Below, piece by piece: positions 10,784 to 20,737 of a stretch of 64,000 nt of DNA. The number at the start of each line of letters is the position of its first letter. Position 1 is the stretch's first letter. The stretch is from Chrysoporthe austroafricana (taxonomy: Eukaryota; Ascomycota; Sordariomycetes; Diaporthales; Cryphonectriaceae): the NCBI GenBank assembly GCA_001051155.2, contig JYIP02000002.1, forward strand, positions 3,169,583 through 3,233,582. Direction: 5' to 3'. Under the pieces are notes generated by a model. The model was not told the origin of the DNA. It worked only from the letters and a program-made list of their open reading frames with translations, and ran no database searches. Both the position numbers and the translations under genes were made by a program.

Positions 10784-11776
10784 ATGGCTCCCGAACTCTC
10801 TTCAAATTGGAAAAAGCTGCAGATAAAAATCAAGCAGGAATCGAGCAAGACTCAAGGGCAGAAGAGAAAGCCAGACAACGACGGCCCAGCTCAAACAACC
10901 TCTGATCCCAGGAAGAAAGCAAAGTTCAACCCCAAGAATCCTTCGCGGAAATCAGCTGTCCAGCCTGCCAAAGCGAACAAACCAAAGGTGGTCCAGAAGC
11001 CATCCATGGGCGCCGTGCAGTCTCAGACCAGCAAGCCTGGCACATCCGCATCACTTGTGCTGTGGGCAGAAGACAACGACATTTCGCCGGAGACCCTCTC
11101 GGATGCTTATGGGTTGGGTGTCAAGGACAACTCGGTACTTACAGCCACAGCGGTGAGACCTAACGAAGGTCTTGCCAACGACGTGCAACTTGGCAAGTAC
11201 ATCGCTATCGATTGTGAGATGGTCGGTGTTGGAGAAGGAGGCTACGAGCACGCCTTGGCGAGAGTGAGCATTTCCGACTTTCATGGACGTCAAGTCTATG
11301 ACTCTTACGTTCGGCCTAAGGAGCATGTGACCGACTGGAGGACGAAAATCAGCGGCATTGCACCCAAGCACATGGCGACAGCGAGGGATTTCGAAGAGGT
11401 TCAGGCGCAGGTTGCAAAAATTATGCACGGGCGGGTAGTTGTTGGCCATGATATCCGCCATGACTTGGAAGTCCTAATGCTGGATCACCCAAGAAAGGAC
11501 ATTCGCGATACAGCCAAGTTTTCTGGATTCAAAAAGTACGGCCACGGTCCAAAGCCTGCTTTAAGGGTCCTCGCTAGAGAGATCTTGGGTGTCGAAATCC
11601 AAACAGGTCAGCATTCTAGTTTGGAGGACGCCAGAGTCGCAATGCTGCTCTTCAGGAAATACAAGCCAGCATTCGACGTTGAGCACGCGAACCGGTACCC
11701 TGATCCTGTCCCAAGGACTTCGCAACCCAAAGTCAAGCCGAAGCAAAAAAAGACAAAAAAGAGGCGACGGAATTAA
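10784..11776 (+). CDS. REX4: RNA exonuclease 4 (DEDDh 3'-5' exonuclease)
   Basis: Single exon of 330 residues. Rex4 acts in the nucleolus in pre-rRNA processing. A Lys-rich N-terminus of about 120 residues precedes the exonuclease domain, whose DEDDh residues can be read: YIAIDCEMVGVG (motif I, Asp and Glu), VVGHDIRHDLEVL (motif II), and HSSLEDARVAMLLF (motif III, His and Asp). The C-terminus is strongly basic (KPKQKKTKKRRRN), a likely nucleolar signal. Length and layout match fungal Rex4. It converges on the CFA-synthase-like gene with only 155 bases between stop codons. Confidence 0.93.
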   Translation: MAPELSSNWKKLQIKIKQESSKTQGQKRKPDNDGPAQTTSDPRKKAKFNPKNPSRKSAVQPAKANKPKVVQKPSMGAVQSQTSKPGTSASLVLWAEDNDISPETLSDAYGLGVKDNSVLTATAVRPNEGLANDVQLGKYIAIDCEMVGVGEGGYEHALARVSISDFHGRQVYDSYVRPKEHVTDWRTKISGIAPKHMATARDFEEVQAQVAKIMHGRVVVGHDIRHDLEVLMLDHPRKDIRDTAKFSGFKKYGHGPKPALRVLAREILGVEIQTGQHSSLEDARVAMLLFRKYKPAFDVEHANRYPDPVPRTSQPKVKPKQKKTKKRRRN

Positions 11777-11931
11777 GAATTTCGTTTTGAGGAGTTTGGT
11801 TCGGTCTACTCTAAGATGTGGTCTTCTCTATCGCCCTAGTGAAATGCGTCTGCTCGGACAAACGAAATAGCCATGAATGTGGATTGCTCAGGCTCGATAG
11901 CTTGACTGAAATGCGCGATGCATATGCACTA

Positions 11932-13514
11932 TCACGTAGGAATGCCTTCCATCAATTCTACGGCACCTTCTCGACCAACCGTGATGATAACGTCCCCCAG
12001 GGTTTTGCTAAGGAAGCCGGCTTCACAGTATGCGAAATAGTACTTCGGCCAGAGTTAGCGGAGGACGGGTCCACGCTATCGATTGTGAGATACTTACCTC
12101 CCACTTCTTCCTGAAGACTGCGATCTCCTCATCTGTCATATGGCCACGCTTCTCGATGAGCGCGGGCTTGATCTTCTCCTCAAAACTTGTCATGAAGTTC
12201 TCCCGCCACAGTCTCAGGGTCTTGGCGTAATGACCGCCGATATTTTCCACGCACTCAACAATAAGGGATCCCTTTGATTCGGTGCTGATGTGATTTATCA
12301 GCTGCGTGATAGACGGCAAATGGCCGCCCGGAAAGATGTAATGGTTGATGAAACTGTGCCAGTGTCAGCATCGGTATTTCCACGCCAATGGACCACAGCT
12401 CACTCTTCGCTCTTGGAGTACGCCTCATAGCGTCCTTCAGGCATTGTGATACACTGGAAGACTGCGATACCGCCGTCTTTCTTCAGCAGCCGGTGAATAC
12501 ACGCGAAATACGTGCTCAAGAACTCCTTTCCGACTGCCTCCAGCATCTCGATGGAGACGATCTTGTCGTACGGTCGTTGAGGCACAGGCAAAGCTCGATA
12601 ATCCATCAATAGCACCTCAATGCGATCGGTCAGCCCGACCTGGGCGATTCTGCCTTCTGCAAGTAGTTTTTGCTCCTTCGACAGCGTCAGGCTGGTGACT
12701 CGGCAGCCTGTCTTCTGGACAGCCAATATCGCGAAAGAGCCCCAGCCGGTTCCGATCTCCAACACGTGATCGGTCGACTTGATATGCGCCCCGTCGATGA
12801 ACCTCTGCAACTTTCTCATCTGTGCCTCTTCTAGCGTCTCTTCCGGCGCTCCTGGATGACTGCGCTTCCAGACGGGACAGGAATATGTCATGTCTGGAGA
12901 GAGAAACGCCGCGAACATCTCGTTGCTGATATCATAGTGGGCCTGTATGTTGAGCAGGGCATTGGACATGGTGTTGGTCCTCCGCGCCAATGTTGAAGCT
13001 AAGCTCGAGAAGGTGGACAGGATCGTTGTACCATTGCCGAGTTGTTCTCGGTTTGCGATGAAGAGCTGAAGGTTGCAATCCGTTAGCGAAAGGTGAGGTA
13101 TCACTCTGACGCGCAAAGTCGTACCTGGAAGAAGGCTGTCAGGTCGTTGCACTCCACCTCGCCCAACATATACGACTCCGCGAAGCCCATATCCGCGAAC
13201 AAGACAAGGCGCATCCAGAAGGCGCTCCTCTTCACGACCAGCTCTACCCGAGGAGCGGTAGCCAGTTTGTCTTCGCCATTGACCAGCTTGCCGGGCACCC
13301 TGGGGCCTCCCAATTTCCCACCGTATACCTGGCTGGTTCCATCAATTTCATCCAGAAGTATTAGGGTACCAGTCTCGACGTTACTGAATAATGAATGGAC
13401 AGCCCACTTGGCAACCTTCAGGCTGGGCCCCCAGGTGATGCCTCCAACGGTGCCGCGGGCCGACTCGACCCATTGACCGGCTGGTCGCCTAACGAAGTCT
13501 GGTAGGAACGACAT
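11932..13514 (-). CDS. Cyclopropane-fatty-acyl-phospholipid synthase-like methyltransferase
   Basis: Four exons (13125-13514, 12404-13065, 12098-12353, 11932-12042) with introns of 59, 50 and 55 bases give 472 residues. The family transfers a methylene or methyl group from S-adenosylmethionine to unsaturated acyl chains of membrane lipids. Signs are the SAM-binding loop VLEIGTGWGSFAI, upstream NIQAHYDISNEMFAAFLSPDMTYSC, FVSIEMLEAVG-type motif IVSIEMLEAVGKE, FINHYIFPGGHLPS (joined across intron 2), and a last exon reading YYFAYCEAGFLSKTLGDVI. No transmembrane pair is seen at the N-terminus, which argues against sphingolipid C9-methyltransferase. The family is mainly bacterial and patchy in fungi. 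The product lipid is not known. Confidence 0.9.
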
Positions 13515-15388
13515 GGATGTGAGGACAAAAACGGAGGCAATGAGCCGGAAGACCTTGTGCCAGAATCGGAAAGATAAGCTCAGATTTAAGAAGATTCAAG
13601 GTGTTTCTCGGAAACACACGACCACGAACGCTGGAGGAACACAAAGCCACTCAGTCCAGGTGCACGAGCGTGCAGCGGAGGTGGCGGAAACCACGACATG
13701 ATAGCGACCAGCCATAACATCCTTTCCGTCGCAACACAATCCTCGGATGGACAAGGAAGGGCCCCTCGGGTTCGTCATTGACTTCAACGACTCCCATCTA
13801 TGGCGAGAGGACGGCCCCTCTACCCCTCCAGGGCTTTGCCGCACTGCATGGATCCAGGTACGTCAGGAACGGCGGGCGATTCTACTTTCGGAAACGCACA
13901 AGCATTCTGCAGGCGGCTGGTGCGATTCGCCTTAGCACTGAGGCTTCCCGACTTCATGGCTCGGGGGCCCGGGTAGCCCAGGTCCGCAGCAGGCCTGGCG
14001 TGTCGTGGGAGTCCGAGCTCACGATCGGCAGCGGGACTGAAGGGAGCTACCCTTGCGCAGAGAAGCTTGGCGTTTCTCCTGGCCGCCAGAAAGCTACTCC
14101 ATGCCAGACCGAAATTTGCCAGCATTGTTCGACGAGAGACGCCTGAAGAAGAAGATCAGGGGCGCTGCCGTAACCGCAACCTTCCCTGGTGGACCCATGA
14201 ACCCGATGATCCAGGCTTCGATGTGAACGCTGTGGTGGGGCTCAGAGGAGGTTGCCCAAGGACAGACCGGCGTTGGCTCATGGCATGGGACTGTCTCATC
14301 GAGGCTTGAGCCTCGCATCGGGTTCTTTCAATCCGCTGATGGCGGGAGACTCGGAACTCTCGATCGGATCGGGACTTAATTCCTCCCTGAGCTAATTCTC
14401 AGAGCACGGAATCATCTCAAACCCAGTGCCCTTAGTAATAACAACTTCATACGCAAGCCATCCAAGCCAGATGGGTGACTGCGCACCTGGGATATCTGCG
14501 GCAAGCTTGTGTAACGATTGGAGCCCCTTATCCCTCCACTGCAACTGTACAGTACATCTCTGCTCATCATTGCTACCATTCCTTTTGCCATCCGTGGGAT
14601 GTCCATCTGCGATGTTGCACGAAAAGGCGACCGTCTTTGTCCCGATTGTCGAATCCTCCATGCACACAGCACTTTGGATTCCACCCATGACGTCAATGAC
14701 TCGACACCCTTTTCCCACCAGGCATCTAATTGATCCGTAGTTATTATCCAGCTTCCGCGCCACGTTGCAAACACACGGGTTTGTCGTTGTACGCGATCCA
14801 TACCGGAAGAAATTTATGCAAATGTGAAGCCCAGTCCAGCGGCCAGTCTTGCGCGTGAGGTGTGTCTGGTAGACTGGCAGTGTACCCACGACCAGACGGT
14901 CAGCTATTGCTACTTGATAAAGTGTGCCCCTTCACCCTTGGCCTTGACTGCCGTGCAGCAGCGTCTAGGTAGCCTCCCAACAGTGGTCGACACCCCCTCC
15001 CCCAACACCTGAGGGATGGTTTCGAATGGGTAGACTGGGTGATTGGCTGCGGAATACCTTCACACGACCCTGCCCGCTCGCCCACTGTTCGTGCTTTACC
15101 TGGCAACCACGCCGGTCGATCGTTCACTTTGTTTATATGTAGACGTTTCCTGGCTGGCAGGTCGCTGCTCTAACGCAGGCGAGGGCGGCGACTGGAGATC
15201 TGTACGTCCGGACGTAACCCTGGCTTTGGGTACGTCCGCACGTCTAGGTAGGGCTGAAGATAAGGGTTCTTATCGGGGACTCAATTTACGCGTCCTGGAT
15301 GCGCCAGATTCCCACGCGTCTTCACCACGCCCTTGGGACGAAGTGATGATCGGTACACAATTTGAGGACCCTTTACGCGAATAGCAAC
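13515..15388. other. 1.9 kb divergent intergenic region
   Basis: Lies between the CFA-like gene and rnh203. No supported gene. A cysteine-rich minus-strand open frame at 14392-14889 lacks an ATG start and is treated as a finding only. Two ACGCGT boxes near the rnh203 end are listed separately. Confidence 0.45.
15288..15319 (+). promoter_or_regulatory. Two MluI cell-cycle boxes (ACGCGT) upstream of rnh203
   Basis: Exact ACGCGT at 15288-15293 and again at 15314-15319, 26 bases apart and 70 to 101 bases before the rnh203 ATG. In yeasts this is the MBF (Mbp1/Swi6) site driving G1/S expression of replication genes. The motif match is exact; its use here is inferred. Confidence 0.55.
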
Positions 15389-15963
15389 ATGGAGCAATCA
15401 ATGCTGTCAGTTGGCCAAAGGACAGCTACTACCGTAAAGGTGACGGCGAATCTCCTGCCCTGCCGGATCCACCACAATGGTCCCGTGGGCTCAGCAAAAT
15501 CGTACTGGGCGCCACGGACAGACCAAGGCAAGTCCTGCAGGGCTCACCAGGGTGGATGACTGGCTTACTCGTTTTGCAGAAGGAAAAATGACAGCACACT
15601 TCAGAGGACGGGAGCTTCACGGCAAGGCTCTGAAGATCCCCGAGGGGTACCACGGCGTCGTTATGGAGAAGGAGGATGCTCCAGAGCCTCAGCCCCCGAG
15701 GCCAGGTGAGCCGGAGACCATCGATCTCGAAGCGGAGGAGGATCTGCCGCTTGGCGCGCTGGAGACGAAGGCCGAGTTGGACGAGCTGGTCATCTGGGGA
15801 CATGAGTCTGTGGCAGACGCGTCTTCGGATCCTTACGTCAGGGGTATTGAGGAGTGGATGAAATTATCTGAACAGGTGCGTATGCCATTGTGAAATGCGG
15901 ACTGATCATTTCTCATGTTGACATTGGTATTTGCAGATACATTCGTACGATGAAAAGGTGTAG
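15389..15963 (+). CDS. RNH203: Ribonuclease H2 non-catalytic subunit C
   Basis: Three exons (15389-15527, 15580-15875, 15937-15963) give 153 residues. This is the small accessory subunit of the RNase H2 heterotrimer, which removes ribonucleotides and RNA:DNA hybrids from genomic DNA. The family signature is FRGRELHGKALKIPEGYHGVV, and the C-terminal half holds the WGHESVADASSDPYVRGIEEW segment. Intron 1 is a GC-AG intron (AAG|GCAAGT donor, TTGCAG acceptor, 52 bases) and is needed to join the N-terminal strand region (VKVTANLLPCRIHHNGPV) to the signature. Intron 2 is GTGCGT...TTTGCAG. The final exon encodes only IHSYDEKV. It lies just upstream of mcm6 on the same strand. Confidence 0.9.
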
Positions 15964-16051
15964 TGAAGCAGCGGGGTTGGAGATTAAGACGGTATCACCT
16001 ATATAGCTCCCTAAGCGCCCAGAGTTACTCGGTGACGGCGCTCGAAAAGGT

Positions 16052-16094
16052 ATTTTTTTTTTAAAAGAAAAAAAAAAAAAGAGAGAGAGAGAGA
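16052..16094. repeat. Poly-T/poly-A and (GA)n microsatellite
   Basis: A run of T, a run of A and about seven GA units lie back to back just after rnh203. A simple-sequence locus, likely variable in length. Confidence 0.85.
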
Positions 16095-16151
16095 TAGAGG
16101 ACTTTAAGAAACATTCTCAAAAAGAACAAAAATCCACGCCGTGGTAGGAAC

Positions 16152-16360
16152 GACGCGCATTTGTATGATGCCCTTGTCCAATGTTAGATGGGAACGACTT
16201 GGCTGTCTGGCGCCCGTCTACCGAGTAAACAAACTTCCCTGTTCAGTTTAGTATCATGCAAGCATTCAACGGGTGACGCGAAAATTCGCGTCTCATTTCA
16301 GTAGCCAAAATTAAATGGTTCCCCAGTCCGTGATCGACCATGCGCATCCCACTTCGCGCC
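16152..16360 (+). promoter_or_regulatory. MBF/E2F-like sites upstream of mcm6
   Basis: Three GC-core sites: GACGCGCA at 16152-16159, the near-palindrome gacgcgaaaattcgcgtc at 16275-16292 (two 8-base arms separated by AA), and TTCGCGCC at 16353-16360. The palindrome lies about 155 bases before the ATG. Such ACGCG / TTCGCG cores are the binding sites of MBF and E2F-type factors on replication genes. Sequence is observed; function is inferred. Confidence 0.5.
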
Positions 16361-16446
16361 TACATTGACATTGTCAAGCTTGGTGGTCGATCTCCCCTCT
16401 CCTTCTTCCTTCCATCAATTCGTGAAACGAGATTTTCACTCCGAAA

Positions 16447-19400
16447 ATGGCGGCAGCAGCGACAATGTCCAGCGATGCTGGCTTCCCAATGTCAGACGGC
16501 CTCTCGAGGACTCCCAGGCAACGACGCGCAAATGCGCCCAGTTCTTCAGCCGCCGGCAGACCTCGTGGACCTCCTTCAGAGAGTCTCGGAGCGCCGAGTG
16601 ATGATGAGGGCAATGAGGGTTTCGAGGACGACCAGATTCCAAATAGACGACCAGCAGACGCGCAAAATATCCCAAAGGTCGAGGACAAGCTAGGTGTCCT
16701 CGTCCAGAAGCACTTTGAGGACTTCATCGAAGGGTATGACTGCAATCAGCTTTGCCTCCTGGCCCGCTATGCGCTGATGTTGACCCCCTTGCAGATACAT
16801 AGAGGATCCGACCTCTTCTGGCGCCCCGACATCGAGTGCCATCACCACAGATAAGGTCTACGTCGCCCAGATCCATGGCATGCCCCAATATTCTTTGTCA
16901 ACCTTCTACGTCGACTTCAAACATCTTCAATCATGGACCGATGGCACTCTTGCCGACGGTATCATGGATCAGTACTATCGGTTTTTGCCTTACCTGACCG
17001 CCGCCCTCCACAACATGATCGCGAAGTACGAACCAGCATACTTCCGTGAGCACAGACAGCCCACGGCCTCGAGCACCATGACGACGTCTGGAGCGAGCAA
17101 TGCCGGCTCAGCAAGCCAGTCCGGGCCCGGAAGCAAGACCGTAAACCAGCAGACGGACAAGGTCTTCGCTATTGCTTTCTATAACATGTCTCTAGTCTCC
17201 AGGGTGCGAAGCCTTCGAGCTAGAAACATTGGCCAGCTTCTCGCCATTTCTGGAACAGTCACGAGGACATCCGAAGTGCGCCCCGAGCTGTCCGTGGCTA
17301 CCTTCGTGTGTGAGGCCTGCCGTGCTGTGGTGCCCAACGTAGAACAGACCTTCCGCTATACAGAGCCTACACAGTGTCCCAACCAGACCTGCAACAATCG
17401 CCAGGCATGGCAACTTGACATCCGCCAGAGCACCTTCATCGACTGGCAGAAAGTCCGGATTCAGGAAAACAGCTCCGAGATCCCAACGGGCAGCATGCCT
17501 CGCACCATAGATGTGATCCTGCGCGGCGAGATTGTCGACCGAGCCAAGGCTGGCGAGAAGTGCATTTTCACAGGCGCTTTGATCGTTGTGCCGGATGTGA
17601 GCCAGCTGGGCCTTCCAGGTCAACACGCCCAGGCTGCTCGAGACGACCGCAATACCCCTCGCGGCGGTGATGCTGGCGGTACCGGGGTCAGTGGTCTGAA
17701 GTCTCTGGGTGTGCGTGATCTGACCTACCGGCTGGCCTTCTTGGCCTGTATGGTGGCGCCAGACACGACAAACCTGGGCATTGTCACGGGAGACATCATG
17801 GCGTCTCTCAACTCTGTCAATAATGAGAATGCGCAACAGGCACAAGAAGCCGTTCTTGCTTCCTTTGGACCCTCAGAGATTGAGGACCTCAGGAAGATGG
17901 TGCACAGTGACCACATCTACTCGCGTTTGGTGAACTCCCTGGCGCCGATGGTATACGGTCATGAGGTAGTCAAGAAGGGACTTCTATTGCAGCTCATGTC
18001 TGGTGTGCACAAGTCCACGCCCGAGGGCATGCAGCTGAGAGGTGACATCAACATCTGCATTGTTGGAGACCCGTCAACTTCCAAGTCCCAGTTCTTGAAG
18101 TATGTCTGCTCCTTCGCGCCTCGCGCTGTCTACACCAGCGGAAAAGCCTCTTCCGCCGCTGGTTTGACAGCCGCTGTGGTCAAGGACGAAGAGACTGGCG
18201 AATTCACAATCGAGGCCGGTGCGCTCATGCTGGCAGACAACGGCATCTGCGCCATCGACGAGTTCGACAAGATGGACATCGCGGACCAAGTCGCTATCCA
18301 CGAAGCCATGGAACAGCAGACCATCTCCATCGCGAAAGCTGGCATCCAGGCGACCCTGAACGCGCGCACCTCGATCCTCGCGGCCGCCAATCCTGTCGGC
18401 GGCCGTTACAATCGCAAGACAACGCTGCGCGCCAACATTAACATGTCGGCGCCCATCATGTCGCGTTTCGACCTCTTCTTCGTCATCCTCGACGAGTGCA
18501 ATGAGCAGGTCGACCGCCACCTCGCTGAGCACATCGTTGGCATTCACCAGCTCCGCGACGCCGCTGTCGAGCCCGAGTTCAGCACAGAGCAGCTTCAGCG
18601 GTACATCCGCTTCGCGCGGACTTTCCGCCCCGAGTTCACCGATGAGGCCAAGGAGGTCCTCGTCGAGAGGTATCGGGAGCTGCGGGCTGATGACTCGCAG
18701 GGAGGCGCCGGCAAGAACAGCTATCGCATTACAGTGCGTCAGCTGGAGAGCATGATCCGTCTGAGCGAGGCTATCGCAAAGGCTAATTGTGTAGAGGAGA
18801 TCACGCCAGACATGGTCAATGAGGCGTTCAACCTGCTGCGGCAAAGTATCATCTCTGTGGAGCACGATGACGTCGAGGTGGACGAGGACGACGAGCCACC
18901 GGCTGAGGACGGCGAGATGCTCCGGCGTGCGGCGTCCGAGGCGGCGGGCGTGAGCGCAGACCAGGACGGGGATGCGCAGATGGACGAAGACCGCGAGGAC
19001 GCGGAGATGGCTGATGCCGGCGCAAGCCACAGGCCGAGACAGACGATCTCGTACGACAAATATATCAGCATGGTTAACACGATCGTGACGCGCGTCGCGA
19101 ATGACGAGGCTGGGAGCGGCGAAGGTATTGACGGTGAGGCGCTGATTCAGTGGTACCTGGAGCAGAAAGAGGACGAGCTTCAGGGCGAGGACGATTACCA
19201 CAAAGAACACGCGCTGGCGAAGATGGTGCTGAAGAAGATGGTCAAGGTAATTTACCCCCTCCTCGTCATGCATATGTCTACTTCGAATTACAATTTATTC
19301 ACATTTGGGTCCTGCAGGAAAATATTCTCATGGCTATCCGGGGCGAAGGCATGGCCACGAATGACGCCGATGCAGACGAGCGATCCGCGTCGCAGCAGCC

Positions 19401-19452
19401 ACAGAACATTGTCTACGTCTTGCACCCGAATTGTGCGATTGAAGAGTTCTGA
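16447..19452 (+). CDS. MCM6: DNA replication licensing helicase subunit MCM6
   Basis: Three exons (16447-16733, 16795-19246, 19318-19452) give 957 residues. MCM6 is one of six subunits of the MCM2-7 replicative helicase in the nucleus. The N-terminal tail is disordered. The zinc finger is of MCM6 spacing (CEAC...CPNQTC, near residue 267-300). The stretch VLRGEIVDRAKAGEKC then FTGALIVVPDVSQLG is MCM6-specific. The AAA+ core has Walker A GDPSTSKSQ (about residue 520), Walker B CAIDEFDKMD, and arginine finger MSRFDLFF. An acidic insert and a winged-helix C-terminus follow, ending LHPNCAIEEF. Intron 1 (61 bases, phase 2) restores EGYIEDPTSSG, and intron 2 (71 bases) is phase 0. The ATG at 16465 is an alternative start. 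Confidence 0.97.
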
Positions 19453-20737
19453 GTAGTCCACCTTGGGGTAGAATTTTCTCTGTTCCATGTAGTATCGCCT
19501 GCGGAGTTCACGGAGTTCAGCACGGTCACGACGCACGGGGAGGCCGGCTCATTATAATGTGTTTCAGGATGGATGAATATCAGGTAGAAATGCGAGTCTC
19601 CGTTGTCACGTATCGTATCCGTCATGTGCTGTGCCAACCACTCGGCACGAGCAGTGCTCAATGAATGCGGTGATATGAAGCCTTGGCAATGGTAGAGGCA
19701 GCCAGAGGTATTCATCATAGCGATCTGGAGAGCAGAATGGAACACTGGCGAAAGAGCGCATGGGTGGGTGACAGGAGACAGGAAGGATGACGGGAAACAA
19801 GATATTAAGAGTCACCATGGACCAAGTCCTAGTTAAGAGGCCGAGTTTTCGTCCACATGTCACAGTCAGGAACGAGACACACGGAGGTTTCGGTCATTTG
19901 TGTTGTATTCTGCTTATCTTAAGATGCTCTGGTCTGCCAGGAGCGATCACTCTAGCTGAACCGCCCGAGTAAGGTTTTCTTTTGTTTTCGGGTCGATCTG
20001 ATAGACGTCCTGCTCCTCGCTGAGCAGGAAATGCTTGGCCCCGGCAGACACCTTTCTTGAGACCACTTGTAGAATCAGCGAAGACGGCGAAGGGTTCCAT
20101 CCATCTCAATTACCTCTCGAAGTTCTCACGAAAACCCGTTTTCTTTCCTCTTCCTTCATCGCAACACGAAGTTTGCTGTGCTCCTTAATGCGGAGATAGC
20201 GATATCTGCTTGTTCTACGGCACCCATTGCGGTGTCGAGCAGTGTCGGACAGGGATTGCCACGACTGAAATAAAGAAACAAGAGTCGACACGGCGACAGA
20301 TGAATCATCCAATTCGAGACGCTCAAAGCGTCTTCCTCCCTTGATCGTATGATCTCGTGGCTAGCGACAGAATCCAGTCGGTGCCCGCCCTCTGAACCAC
20401 TCCCTTTCAAATTCGATGCTTGTGTCATATCCGCTGCTCCCAGCGCGACTGGCCACCCCCAAGTGGCATGCCTAGCAACTCGGGGATGATGTTCTTCTGT
20501 GGATGAAGTTGTACAAAGTGTACATAAACTGTCCGTCCAGCTGATCACAGTGGGGAATCAGACCATTTCTTTGAGTCGGTCGAAGACGAACAAGGATTTC
20601 CGCTAGACAGTTCCATTACAGAGCAACTCTGGATTAAACGGAGAAAGATACCAGTGCAACCAAGTCGTAGGGTGACGAAATCGTGAAGTGTCAAAGTCGG
20701 CGATTGCCGCGGGAAGGGACATCCCAAATAACCAGGC
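19453..20737. other. 1.3 kb convergent intergenic region
   Basis: Between the 3' ends of mcm6 and the RGG-protein gene. Only short unsupported frames; no RNA gene or repeat recognised. Confidence 0.45.

Larger units (their letters stand above)
15964..16446. other. Upstream region of mcm6
   Basis: A homopolymer/GA microsatellite at the rnh203 3' side, then several ACGCG-type sites close to mcm6 (listed separately). No gene. Confidence 0.5.

Noticed and set aside
18074..19273. Long minus-strand open frame of 399 codons
   Set aside because: It is the antisense shadow of the MCM6 AAA+ domain; the translation has no family features, while the sense strand has all the helicase motifs.
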